From: Bog-532 sp963830385
Lineage (GTDB): Bacteria > Actinomycetota > Actinomycetes > Streptosporangiales > Streptosporangiaceae
Assembly (NCBI GenBank): GCA_963830385.1
Contig: CAWHMD010000002.1
Span: 806,001 to 870,000, forward strand
Direction of reading: 5' to 3'
Length of the DNA stretch: 64,000 nucleotides
Shown here: piece by piece, positions 56,696 to 64,000 of the stretch
How the letters are laid out: the number at the start of each line of letters is the position of its first letter
How positions within the stretch are numbered: position 1 is the stretch's first letter
Notes under the pieces: model-generated
The model's input: only the letters and a program-made list of their open reading frames with translations
Database searches by the model: none
Told to the model about the DNA's origin: nothing
Made by a program: the position numbers and the translations under genes

Positions 56696-58383
56696 CGGGT
56701 GGGGGTGCCGGGGCTCATCGGGATCTGGACGCCGCGGTCGGCGGCGACCTGTTCGGCGATCTCGTAGCCGGCGTCGACGTGGCGGAAGACGCCCATGCCG
56801 GGGTCGTTGGTCAGCACCCGCTCGAGCTTGGCGGCGGCCAGGGCGGTGCCGTCGGCCACGCAGACCTGGCCGGCGTGGATGGACCGGCCGATGCCGACCC
56901 CGCCGCCGTGGTGGACGCTGACCCAGGACGCCCCGGAGGAGGCGTTGACCAGCGCGTTGAGGATCGGCCAGTCGGCGACGGCGTCGGACCCGTCGGCCAT
57001 CGCCTCGGTCTCCCGGTAGGGCGAGGCGACCGAGCCGGTGTCCAGGTGGTCCCGGCCGATCACGATCGGCGCGCTGATCTCGCCCCGCTCGACCAGCTCG
57101 TTGAACCGGACGCCGGCCAGGTTGCGCTCGCCGTAGCCGAGCCAGCAGATGCGCGCGGGCAGCCCCTGGAAGTGCACCTTTTCCTGGGCTAGGCGGATCC
57201 AGCGGGCGAGCGACTCGTTCTCCGGGAACAGGTCGAGGACGGCGGCGTCGGTGGCCGCGATGTCCCTGGGGTCGCCGGACAGCGCGGCCCAGCGGAACGG
57301 CCCCTTGCCCTCGCAGAACAGCGGCCGGATGTAGGCGGGCACGAAGCCGGGGAAGGCGAACGCGCGGCCGTACCCGGCCCGCTCGGCCTCGCCGCGGATC
57401 GAGTTGCCGTAGTCGAAGACCTCGGCCCCGGCGTCCAGGAAGCCGACCATGGCCTCGACGTGGGCGGCCATCGACTCCTCGGCCCGCCGGGTGAACCCGG
57501 CCGGGTCCTCGGCCCGCAGCGCTTCGATGTCCTCGAACGGCACGCCCCGGGGCAGGTAGCTGAGCGGGTCGTGGGCCGAGGTCTGGTCGGTGACGACGTC
57601 GGCCGGGAAACCGGCCGCGAGCAGCGCGGGCAGCACCTCGGCGGCGTTGCCGAGCAGCCCGATCGACAGCGGCTCACCGGCGTCCCGGGCGGCGACGGCC
57701 CGGCGGACCGCGTCGTCGGTGCCGTCGGCCGCCACGTCCAGGTAGCCCTGCTCGATCCGGCGCTGGATCCGGGACGGGTCGCACTCCACGCAGAGCGCGA
57801 CGCCGCCGTTCATGGTCACCGCCAGCGGCTGGGCCCCGCCCATGCCGCCGAGGCCGGCGGTCAGCGTGATCGTGCCCGCCAGGGTGCCGCCGAACCGCTT
57901 GGCCGCCACCGCCGCGAACGTCTCGTAGGTGCCCTGGAGGATGCCCTGGGTGCCGATGTAGATCCACGACCCGGCCGTCATCTGGCCGTACATGGTCAGC
58001 CCGAGCGCCTCCAGGCGGCGGAACTCCTCCCAGGTGGCCCACTCCGGGACCAGCAGCGAGTTCGCGATCAGGACCCGGGGGGCCCACTCGTGGGTCGCCG
58101 CGATGCCGACCGGCTTGCCCGACTGGACCAGCAGGGTCTCGTCGCCCCGCAGGTCCTGCAGGGACCGGACGATCGCGTCGAAGGCGGGCCAGCTGCGGGC
58201 GGCCCGGCCGGAGCCGCCGTAGACGATGAGCTGGTCGGGATGCTCGGCCACCTCGGGATCGAGGTTGTTCATCAGCATCCGCAGGGCGGCCTCTTGCGGC
58301 CAGCCCTGGCAGCTGAGGCTGGTGCCGCGGGGAGCGCGCACCGGCCGCGGGCCCGCTCCCGGCCCGGACGTGTCATTGCCCAT
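56692..58383 (-). CDS. hutU: Urocanate hydratase
   Basis: NAD-dependent addition of water to urocanate, giving imidazolone propionate. NAD-site segments YGGSGRAARSW and TLTAGLGGMGGAQPLA, the FCEGKGPFRWAALSG motif and the active-site cysteine in ICWLGYGERN are all present. At 563 residues it is standard. ATG 58383 is used; TTG 58389 is an alternative. It is first of hutU-hutF-hutI and lies 66 bp after the transporter's binding-protein gene on the same strand. Confidence 0.95.
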   Translation of the reverse strand: MGNDTSGPGAGPRPVRAPRGTSLSCQGWPQEAALRMLMNNLDPEVAEHPDQLIVYGGSGRAARSWPAFDAIVRSLQDLRGDETLLVQSGKPVGIAATHEWAPRVLIANSLLVPEWATWEEFRRLEALGLTMYGQMTAGSWIYIGTQGILQGTYETFAAVAAKRFGGTLAGTITLTAGLGGMGGAQPLAVTMNGGVALCVECDPSRIQRRIEQGYLDVAADGTDDAVRRAVAARDAGEPLSIGLLGNAAEVLPALLAAGFPADVVTDQTSAHDPLSYLPRGVPFEDIEALRAEDPAGFTRRAEESMAAHVEAMVGFLDAGAEVFDYGNSIRGEAERAGYGRAFAFPGFVPAYIRPLFCEGKGPFRWAALSGDPRDIAATDAAVLDLFPENESLARWIRLAQEKVHFQGLPARICWLGYGERNLAGVRFNELVERGEISAPIVIGRDHLDTGSVASPYRETEAMADGSDAVADWPILNALVNASSGASWVSVHHGGGVGIGRSIHAGQVCVADGTALAAAKLERVLTNDPGMGVFRHVDAGYEIAEQVAADRGVQIPMSPGTPTR

Positions 58384-58449
58384 GGTCAATGATTGCCCGC
58401 CCGGACCGGGAGCCTACCGTCGGCCCTGCTGTTACTTGGGACTCCGGTG

Positions 58450-59382
58450 TTACTTGAGGCCGTTCTGGCTGAGCCAGTTGCTGGCCACCGTGGTGTAGCT
58501 CTCGTGGTTGATGCTCAGCGACTTGTTCATGGCCAGCAGGTCGGCCGTGGTCAGCTTGGCCGACACCGCGTTGAGCGCGTTGACCACCTTGGTGCTGGCC
58601 GCCTTCTTGTACACCAGCGGCAGCACGTTCTGCGCGGCGAACATGTTCTTCGGGTCCGACAGCGAGAGAAGCTTGTCCGTGATGATCTGCGGCGTGGTGG
58701 TGAACACGTCGGCCGCCTGGACCTTGCCGTTCTGCAGGGCGGCCAGGGTGATCGGGCCGGACTCGTCCAGCGGCGAGAACGACTTGAAGGTCAGGCCGTA
58801 GACGTTCTTCAGGCCGGGGATGCCGTCGGCGCGGGTCTCGAACTCAGACGGGCCGCCGATGACCCAGGTCTTGGCGACCGAGGACAGGTCGGCGATCGAC
58901 GTCAGGTGGTACTTGGCCGCGTTGGCCTGGGTGACCGTGATCGAGTCCTTGTCCTGGGCGGCCGAGGAGTTCAGGATCGTCACCGAGCTGGGCAGCTTGG
59001 CCTTGAGGGCCGCGTCCACGTCGGCCGTGCTGGCGGCCGTGCTGGTCTTGTCAACCGACGTGGTCAGCAGCGCACCGTTGTACTCGGGGATGATCGAGAT
59101 CGCGCCCTTGACCACCTCGGGGTAGTAGACCTCGCGGGCCCCGATGTTGAACTTGGTCGTCACCTTGACCCCCTTGCTCTGCAGGGCGTCGGCGTAGATC
59201 TGGGCCAGCAGCTCGTCCTCGGGGAAGTTGGCCGAGCCGACCACCACCGTGTTGGACGCGCTGGGCGACAGCGGGTTCGAGCTCGAGCCGGACTTGCTGC
59301 CGCCGCCACTGCTGGAGCAGGCGGCGACGGCGACACAGGCCACGGCGGCCAGGCCAGCCGCCGTAATTTTCTTATAAGGCAT
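58450..59382 (-). CDS. QAT-family ABC transporter substrate-binding lipoprotein
   Basis: Signal peptide with lipobox VAACSSS (residues about 18-24) and a Ser/Gly linker, then an OpuAC/ProX-type domain: VVVGSANFPEDELLAQIYAD, IPEYNGALLTTSVDK, FKSFSPLDESGPITLAALQN and FTTTPQIITDKLL. 310 residues. Relatives bind glycine betaine, choline or carnitine, but in hut operons this transporter class carries histidine. ATG 59382 follows GAAGGGAAC. Last of four transporter genes, followed by hutU. Confidence 0.88.
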   Translation of the reverse strand: MPYKKITAAGLAAVACVAVAACSSSGGGSKSGSSSNPLSPSASNTVVVGSANFPEDELLAQIYADALQSKGVKVTTKFNIGAREVYYPEVVKGAISIIPEYNGALLTTSVDKTSTAASTADVDAALKAKLPSSVTILNSSAAQDKDSITVTQANAAKYHLTSIADLSSVAKTWVIGGPSEFETRADGIPGLKNVYGLTFKSFSPLDESGPITLAALQNGKVQAADVFTTTPQIITDKLLSLSDPKNMFAAQNVLPLVYKKAASTKVVNALNAVSAKLTTADLLAMNKSLSINHESYTTVASNWLSQNGLK

Positions 59383-59420
59383 GAGGACGTTCCCTTCAAT
59401 TCTGACCGGAAAAGACGTTA

Positions 59421-60098
59421 TCAGGACGCCTGCGCCTGACGGCGCAGGCCCACCGGGACAATGACGATCGCGAGCAGCATGAACAGTCCCTGGACGGCCA
59501 GCGCGAGCAGCACGATCACGGCGGCCCCCCCGGCGACCACGTTGTACTCGTTACGAGCGAGCCCGTCGATGATGTAGCGGCCCAGACCGCCGAGGCCGAT
59601 GTAGGCCGCGATGGTCGCGGTGGCCACGACCTGGATTGCGGAGGTGCGGATGCCGAGGAGGATCAGCGGCAGGGCGACGGGGATCTCGACCTTGCGCAAG
59701 ATCTGCCATTCGGTCATGCCCATGCCGCGGGCCGCGTCGGTCAGCTCCCGGTCCACCTGGAGCACGCCCTCGTAGGTGTTGACCAGCATGGGCGGGATGG
59801 CCAGCGCGGCCAGCGGGATCAGCCAGGACGCGGCTGACCCCGCGGTGAGCACGAAGACCAGCACTACCAGGCCCAGGGTGGGCAGGGCCCGGCCGAAGTT
59901 GGCCACGGTGACCACGACGAAACCGCCGCGGCGCAGGTGCCCCATGGCCAGGCCGACCGGGATCGCGATGACCAGCGCGATGACCAGCGCGATCCCGGTG
60001 TACTCCAGGTGCTGGGCCAGCCGCTCAGGGATGCCGTTGCTGCCGTGCCAGTTCTGCGAGGAGATCAGCCACTGCCACGCGGTGCTGAAGTAACTCAA
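59421..60098 (-). CDS. QAT-family ABC transporter permease 2
   Basis: ProW/OpuBB-like inner-membrane permease of 225 residues, with hydrophobic segments starting YTGIALVIALVIAIPVGLAM and the ATPase-contact EAA-like loop ELTDAARGMGMTEWQILRKV. I take the start as TTG 60098 (LSYFSTAWQWLI), which overlaps the stop of permease 1 (TTGA). The open frame further upstream is antisense-like shadow. Confidence 0.88.
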   Translation of the reverse strand: MSYFSTAWQWLISSQNWHGSNGIPERLAQHLEYTGIALVIALVIAIPVGLAMGHLRRGGFVVVTVANFGRALPTLGLVVLVFVLTAGSAASWLIPLAALAIPPMLVNTYEGVLQVDRELTDAARGMGMTEWQILRKVEIPVALPLILLGIRTSAIQVVATATIAAYIGLGGLGRYIIDGLARNEYNVVAGGAAVIVLLALAVQGLFMLLAIVIVPVGLRRQAQAS

Positions 60099-60856
60099 CC
60101 GTGTCCCCCTCCCCCGCCGTGGCCGCCTCCGCCGCCGGCGTGGCCCGCGTGGTGCGCGTGGGCCCCAGTCAGCCCGGCTTCGCTGCCCCCGAGGGTGACC
60201 GTCACGGCCCGGCGGCGCTCCCCGCGCGGCGCCCGGCCCGCCTCCCACGGGGTCAGCCAGCGGCGGGCGAGCACCAGCAGGCCGTCGAACAGCAGGGCCA
60301 GCAGGATGATCAGGACCAGGCCGACGTAGATCTCGGTCGAGAAGTCGCGCTGCTCACCGTCGGTGAAAAAGTAGCCCAGGCCGCCGATGCCGATCAGCTG
60401 GCCCACGCTGACCAGGCTGATGCTGGACACGGTGGCCACCCGCAGGCCCGCGATGATGATCGGGACGGCCAGCGGCAGCTCGACCTGGATCGTCTGGCGC
60501 AGGCGGCCGAAGCCCATGGCCACCGCGGCCTGCTGGACCGACTGCGGCACCGAGCGCAGGCCGTCGACCACGTTCGGGATCAGCACCGACAGCGAGAACA
60601 GCGTGAGCGGGATGATCACCGTCCAGTCGGTCAGCCCGGTGTAGGCGATCAGCACCAGGTACAGCGCCAGCGAAGGCAGCGCGTAGAAGATGCTGGTCAG
60701 GCTCAAGATGGGCGGCCAGGTCCAGCGCCAGCGGACACACATGATCCCGACCGGGATGGCCACGATGATGCCGAACACGACCGGCAGCAGGGCCAGGTAC
60801 AGGTGGCTGACCAGGAGGTGGCCGATCTGGTCGCGGTTCTGCCAGGCCCAGCTCAT
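60095..60856 (-). CDS. QAT-family ABC transporter permease 1 with His/Gly tail
   Basis: Second ProW-type permease, 253 residues, beginning SWAWQNRDQIGHLLVSHLYL with EAA-loop SVQQAAVAMGFGRLRQTIQV and VSVGQLIGIGGLGYFFTDGE. ATG 60856 overlaps the ATPase stop (ATGA). The cytoplasmic C-terminus ends in an unusual His/Gly cluster, HAHHAGHAGGGGGHGGGGGHG minus its last residue, absent from permease 2; it could bind metal ions or simply be expanded repeat. Confidence 0.88.
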   Translation of the reverse strand: MSWAWQNRDQIGHLLVSHLYLALLPVVFGIIVAIPVGIMCVRWRWTWPPILSLTSIFYALPSLALYLVLIAYTGLTDWTVIIPLTLFSLSVLIPNVVDGLRSVPQSVQQAAVAMGFGRLRQTIQVELPLAVPIIIAGLRVATVSSISLVSVGQLIGIGGLGYFFTDGEQRDFSTEIYVGLVLIILLALLFDGLLVLARRWLTPWEAGRAPRGERRRAVTVTLGGSEAGLTGAHAHHAGHAGGGGGHGGGGGHG

Positions 60857-62091
60857 GACGGGCGGACGCCCTCGGCCGACTCGGCTGATCCCTCCCGGGC
60901 GGCCGTCACCGCATCCGGGGTGGTCCGCGCCCCACGGAACACCGGCTGGTCCGGGTGGCCATCCAGCCCGGCCTGCTCGGCGGTCTGGATGGCGGCCCGG
61001 AGCCGATCGTAGGTGGTGATGCCCAGCACGCGGCCCTGGTCGTCGACGCCGGCCGCGCGCCCGGTGCGGGACAGCACGGTGGCGTCCAGCGCGGCGCGCA
61101 GCGAGTCCCGGCCAACCTGGAACGTGTGGCCAAGCGGCGCCAGCGGCAGCGACAGCGTGCCCAGCGTCTCCTGGCCGGGCTGGCTGTCCAGATCGGACAG
61201 GGCGAACCAGCCCTGCGGCTCGCGGTTGCCGTCGGTGACCAGCACCCACGACTCCCCGGCCCGCTGGGCCGCGGTGCGGGCCTGCTCCACGGTGGTGTCC
61301 CCGGGCAGCACGGCGCCGGTCTCGAGGTTGAGCTGGCCGGCCGAGAAGAACGCCAGCCGGCGGATGCCGCGGTCGAAGCCGAGGAAGTTCTCCACGTACT
61401 CGTCGGCCGGCGCACCCAGCAGCCGCTGCGGCGTGTCCAGCTGGGCGATCTTCCCGTGCGGGTAGAACACCGCGACCTGGTCGCCGACCTTGATCGCTTC
61501 CTCGACGTCGTGAGTGACCAGGACGACGGTCTTGTGCAGCTCGTTCTGCAACCGGATCAGCTCGTCCTGGAGCGAGGACCGGACGATCGGGTCGACCGCG
61601 CTGAACGGCTCGTCCATCAGCAGCACCGGCGGGTCGGCGGCCAGCGCCCGGGCCACGCCGACACGCTGCTGCTGGCCGCCGGACAGCTGGTACGGGTAGC
61701 GGCGGGCCATGCTCGCGTCCAGGCCGACCAGGTCCATCAGCTCGCGGGCGCGGTCCCGGGCCTTGGCCTTGTTCCAGCCCTCGAGCAGCGGCACGGTCGC
61801 GATGTTGTCCTCGATCGTGCGGTGCGGGAACAGCCCGGCCTGCTGGATGACGTAGCCGATGCCGCGCCGCAGCTGGGGCGCCTCGACGGTGGAGATGTCG
61901 GTGCCGTCCAGCGTGATGCGGCCCTCGGACGGGTCGATCAGCCGGTTGATCATCCGCAGCGTGGTGGTCTTGCCGCAACCACTCGGGCCGACCAGGACCA
62001 TGGTCTGGCCGTCGGGAATCTGCAGGTCGAGCGCATCGACCGCTACTGTTCCGCCCGGGTAACGCTTTGTCACACTCTCAAAGGTGATCAA
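60853..62091 (-). CDS. QAT-family ABC transporter ATP-binding protein with CBS-like C-terminus
   Basis: ProV/OpuBA-like ATPase of 412 residues: Walker A VGPSGCGKTTTLRM, Q-loop IGYVIQQAGLFPH, signature LSGGQQQRVGVARAL and Walker B PPVLLMDEPFSAVDP. Residues about 255-385 form a CBS-type regulatory module as in osmosensing OpuA ATPases. The TTG start at 62091 overlaps the stop of a possible six-codon leader. First gene of the transporter-hut transcript; divergent from the lyase gene. Confidence 0.9.
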   Translation of the reverse strand: MITFESVTKRYPGGTVAVDALDLQIPDGQTMVLVGPSGCGKTTTLRMINRLIDPSEGRITLDGTDISTVEAPQLRRGIGYVIQQAGLFPHRTIEDNIATVPLLEGWNKAKARDRARELMDLVGLDASMARRYPYQLSGGQQQRVGVARALAADPPVLLMDEPFSAVDPIVRSSLQDELIRLQNELHKTVVLVTHDVEEAIKVGDQVAVFYPHGKIAQLDTPQRLLGAPADEYVENFLGFDRGIRRLAFFSAGQLNLETGAVLPGDTTVEQARTAAQRAGESWVLVTDGNREPQGWFALSDLDSQPGQETLGTLSLPLAPLGHTFQVGRDSLRAALDATVLSRTGRAAGVDDQGRVLGITTYDRLRAAIQTAEQAGLDGHPDQPVFRGARTTPDAVTAAREGSAESAEGVRPS

Positions 62092-62108
62092 GCGCGGGCC
62101 TCGCTCAT
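62088..62108 (-). CDS. Possible six-residue leader peptide before the transporter operon
   Basis: ATG AGC GAG GCC CGC GCT TGA encodes M-S-E-A-R-A, and its TGA overlaps the TTG start of the ATPase gene. The arrangement mirrors the one before dacA. The leader's own ribosome-binding site is weak, so this may be chance. Confidence 0.2.
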   Translation of the reverse strand: MSEARA

Positions 62109-62273
62109 CGTTGGTTACCCCGGTGACTGATCATCGGTCTTTGCCCCGTTGGCGCGTGGACTCACCGTGCCACCAGCATGAATATTTCTCTTCATGCTCT
62201 TGAGTCCTGAAGAGGGTGTCAAGGCGACGGCCTGCGGAGTATGCGAAGTTGTTACGTGCAGGGGAAGGTGGTC

Positions 62274-63734
62274 ATGACGACGGAAACGGACCGGCCGGCG
62301 GCGCCCGCGACGCTGGACGGATCGGGCCTGAGCTGCGAAAGGGTGCGGTCGCTGGCTCGCGGCGGCGAGCCCGTGGCGGTGGCCGGGGCCGGCCTCGAGC
62401 GAGCCCGGCGGGCCCGCGACGCGGTACACGCGGTGATGGCGACCCAGCCGGTGTATGGCCGGACGACCGGGGTGGGCGCCAACCGCGGCATCGAGGTCGA
62501 GGACGGCGGCCACGGCCTGCGCCTGCTGCGCAGCCACGCGGGCGGGGCCGGGCCCCTGCTGGCCGCGCCGCTGGCCCGGGCCATGCTCGTGGTCCGGCTC
62601 AACCAGCTGGCGGCGGGCGGCTCCGGGGTCGACCCGGCCCTGCTGACGGCGCTGGCCGAGGTGCTCAACCGGGGGCTGATCCCGCCGGTGCGCACGGTCG
62701 GCGCGATCGGCACCGGTGACCTGGGCGCGCTCGCCTCGACCGCGCTGTGCCTGATCGGCGAGCGGCCGTGGCTGGGCGGCCTGGGCGAGACACTGCCGCC
62801 GTTCGCGCTCGACCCGGCCGACGCGCTCGCGTTCATGAGCAGCAACGCGGCCACCATCGGCGAGGCCGCGCTGGCCGCGGCCGACCTGTCCGACCTGATC
62901 GCCGCCACCCCGGTCGTCGCCGCGCTGTCGTTCCTGGTCGTGCGGGCCTCAGCCGAGCCCTACGCGGTCGCGGTGCAGCGGGCCCGGCCGCACCGGGGCC
63001 AGGCCGAGGTGGCGGCCCGGATGCGGGCGCTGCTGGCCGGCCAGGACGTCCACCAGGCCCGGATCCAGGACCCGTACGGCTACCGGGCGCTGCCCCAGGT
63101 CCACGGGCCGGCCGTGGACGCGGTCCGCGAGCTGCGCGAGGTGCTGGTGGTGGAGATGAACGCGGCGGCCGAAAACCCGCTCGTCGACGCCGCGTCCGGC
63201 CAGGTCATCCACAACGGGAACTTCTACACCGCCTATCTCGGGCTGGCCCTGGACTCGGCCCGGTCGGCGGTGTTCCAGACCGCCGCGCTGTCGGCCGCCC
63301 GGCTCGGCACGCTGGTCGAGCCGGCCATGACCGGGCTGCGGCCGTTCCTGGCCAGCGACGTGCCCGCCAGCTCGGGGGTGCTGGCCCTGGAGTACGTGGC
63401 CCATTCGGCGCTGGCCGACATCCGGCGGCTGGCCTCCCCGGCCGCGCTGGGCACCGCGGTGCTGTCCCGCGGCCTGGAGGAGCAGGCCAACTTCTCCACC
63501 CAGGCGGCCCGGGCGGCCACCGACACCGTGGCCGCGCACCGCATCGTGCTGGCCTGCGAGCTGGTGGCGGCGATCCGGGGGCTGCGGCTGCGCGGCCTGA
63601 CCCCGGCCGCCGGGCCGCTCCGGGACGCCTACGAGCTGGCGGCCCCGGCGCTGGACACCCGGATGGCGGACCGTCCGCTGGACGCCGACATCGACGCGGC
63701 CGAAGGCCTGCTGACCACGCTGGCCCGGCTGTGA
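62274..63734 (+). CDS. Aromatic amino acid/histidine ammonia-lyase-like protein with atypical MIO site
   Basis: HAL/PAL superfamily protein of 486 residues. ATG 62274 follows AGGGGAAGG; an upstream start at 62241 is less likely. Superfamily features: Tyr61 in VYGRTTGVGANRG, QDPYGYRALPQVHGPA, NAAAENPLVD and HNGNFYTAYLGLALD. The cofactor-forming triad, Ala-Ser-Gly in characterised lyases, reads Gly146-Thr147-Gly148 (VGAIGTGDLGALA). It matches an actinobacterial group I remember as annotated aromatic amino acid lyase, whose activity I do not know. The position, divergent from a hut operon, suggests histidine, but the active site does not prove it. Confidence 0.8.
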   Translation: MTTETDRPAAPATLDGSGLSCERVRSLARGGEPVAVAGAGLERARRARDAVHAVMATQPVYGRTTGVGANRGIEVEDGGHGLRLLRSHAGGAGPLLAAPLARAMLVVRLNQLAAGGSGVDPALLTALAEVLNRGLIPPVRTVGAIGTGDLGALASTALCLIGERPWLGGLGETLPPFALDPADALAFMSSNAATIGEAALAAADLSDLIAATPVVAALSFLVVRASAEPYAVAVQRARPHRGQAEVAARMRALLAGQDVHQARIQDPYGYRALPQVHGPAVDAVRELREVLVVEMNAAAENPLVDAASGQVIHNGNFYTAYLGLALDSARSAVFQTAALSAARLGTLVEPAMTGLRPFLASDVPASSGVLALEYVAHSALADIRRLASPAALGTAVLSRGLEEQANFSTQAARAATDTVAAHRIVLACELVAAIRGLRLRGLTPAAGPLRDAYELAAPALDTRMADRPLDADIDAAEGLLTTLARL

Positions 63735-63863
63735 CCGGCGCGGATCAGCGGCCCGCCGGCCCATCGCCGCGTTCCTCCCGCGCCTCGGCCGAGCCCCGTG
63801 CGGTCGGACATTTTATAAAAAATTCTGAAAAGGTTACGGCCTGCCGCTGGGCGACGGGCCGGT
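63735..63863. other. Short AT-rich convergent gap
   Basis: Between the lyase stop and the partial gene on the other strand lies a block at about 63806-63833 made almost only of A and T (ttttataaaaaattc core), striking in this GC-rich DNA. A small CCGGTtcACCGG-like dyad overlaps the end of the minus-strand gene. No coding is supported. Confidence 0.4.
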
Positions 63864-64000
63864 TCACCGGTCCAGGAACACGCTCTGACCAGCCGACAGC
63901 CGCTCGTGCTGGCGCAGCCGTTCCTGCGCCCGGACCGGGTCCGCGTCCGCCATCGCCTGGACGATCACCGCGGTCAGGACGGCCGGGGCCGCGTGCGAGT
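63864..64000 (-). CDS. C-terminal end of an unidentified protein, cut by window edge
   Basis: The last 45 codons read SHAAPAVLTAVIVQAMADAD, PVRAQERLRQHERLSAGQ, SVFLDR and stop at 63864-63866. The helix pattern (Ala-x-Asp-x-x-x-Ala, then His) resembles the last helices of an FCD-domain GntR regulator, which would fit beside a catabolic cluster. Too little is visible to be sure. Confidence 0.45.
   Translation of the reverse strand, partial: SHAAPAVLTAVIVQAMADADPVRAQERLRQHERLSAGQSVFLDR

Noticed and set aside
60095..61978. 627-codon frame joining the ATPase region to permease 1
   Set aside because: The first 374 codons are a shadow of the ATPase gene. The permease starts at ATG 60856 with ATGA overlap.

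Overview
The window is uniformly high-GC DNA with actinobacterial gene content. It carries a groES-groEL operon with a His-tailed GroEL1 behind a CIRCE element, a GuaB/GuaB3 pair, the GlgE maltosyltransferase pathway, an F420/nitroreductase-type protein, a DUF3017 protein beside malate dehydrogenase, and a serine/threonine kinase facing an FHA protein. The gene order around guaB, groEL, guaA and mdh resembles Streptomyces and Streptosporangiales. I infer a soil-type actinomycete but cannot name a genus. No rRNA, tRNA, CRISPR array, prophage or insertion sequence was seen.

Layout. At 1-14 kb are a partial GCS2-type carboxylate-amine ligase, a D-Ala-D-Ala carboxypeptidase, trpS, guaB3-guaB, a GNAT/HAD pair with the HAD gene cut by an amber codon, groES-groEL, a long repetitive coiled-coil protein, and guaA. 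At 14-26 kb are a CNNM/CBS membrane protein, galE-galK, an M20 amidohydrolase pseudogene, mdh with a proline-rich DUF3017 protein, a convergent FHA-HTH/kinase pair, and an SDR. At 26-39 kb are an enoyl-CoA hydratase and the glucan block: glgP diverging from glgE-treS-mak-glgB, closed by a near-perfect terminator hairpin. Together these genes convert trehalose to maltose, maltose 1-phosphate and branched alpha-glucan, and degrade the glucan. At 39-51 kb is accessory DNA: VOC proteins, a MerR gene divergent from a P450 broken before its heme motif, two tandem four-cysteine membrane-anchored paralogues, a 5-formyl-THF cyclo-ligase, a Ddn-like protein behind a palindrome-flanked promoter, a metallophosphoesterase with an apparent CTG start, SppA, a flavin reductase, a BtrH_N protein, and NmrA/TetR and VOC/MarR divergent pairs. 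At 51-64 kb are a DrrAB-like exporter and a histidine-utilisation region. In that region a QAT-family ABC importer runs into hutU-hutF-hutI on the minus strand, opposite a divergent aromatic amino acid lyase.

Four genes look broken: the HAD gene (nonsense), the M20 gene (frameshift plus internal deletion), the P450 (20-bp insertion) and hutI (N-terminal frameshift). The most unusual active-looking gene is the HutH-like lyase. It has Gly-Thr-Gly where the Ala-Ser-Gly that forms the MIO cofactor is expected, and it sits beside a transporter of the family that imports histidine in Pseudomonas hut operons. Start codons are often GTG or TTG; where I moved a start, the reason is given in the entry.
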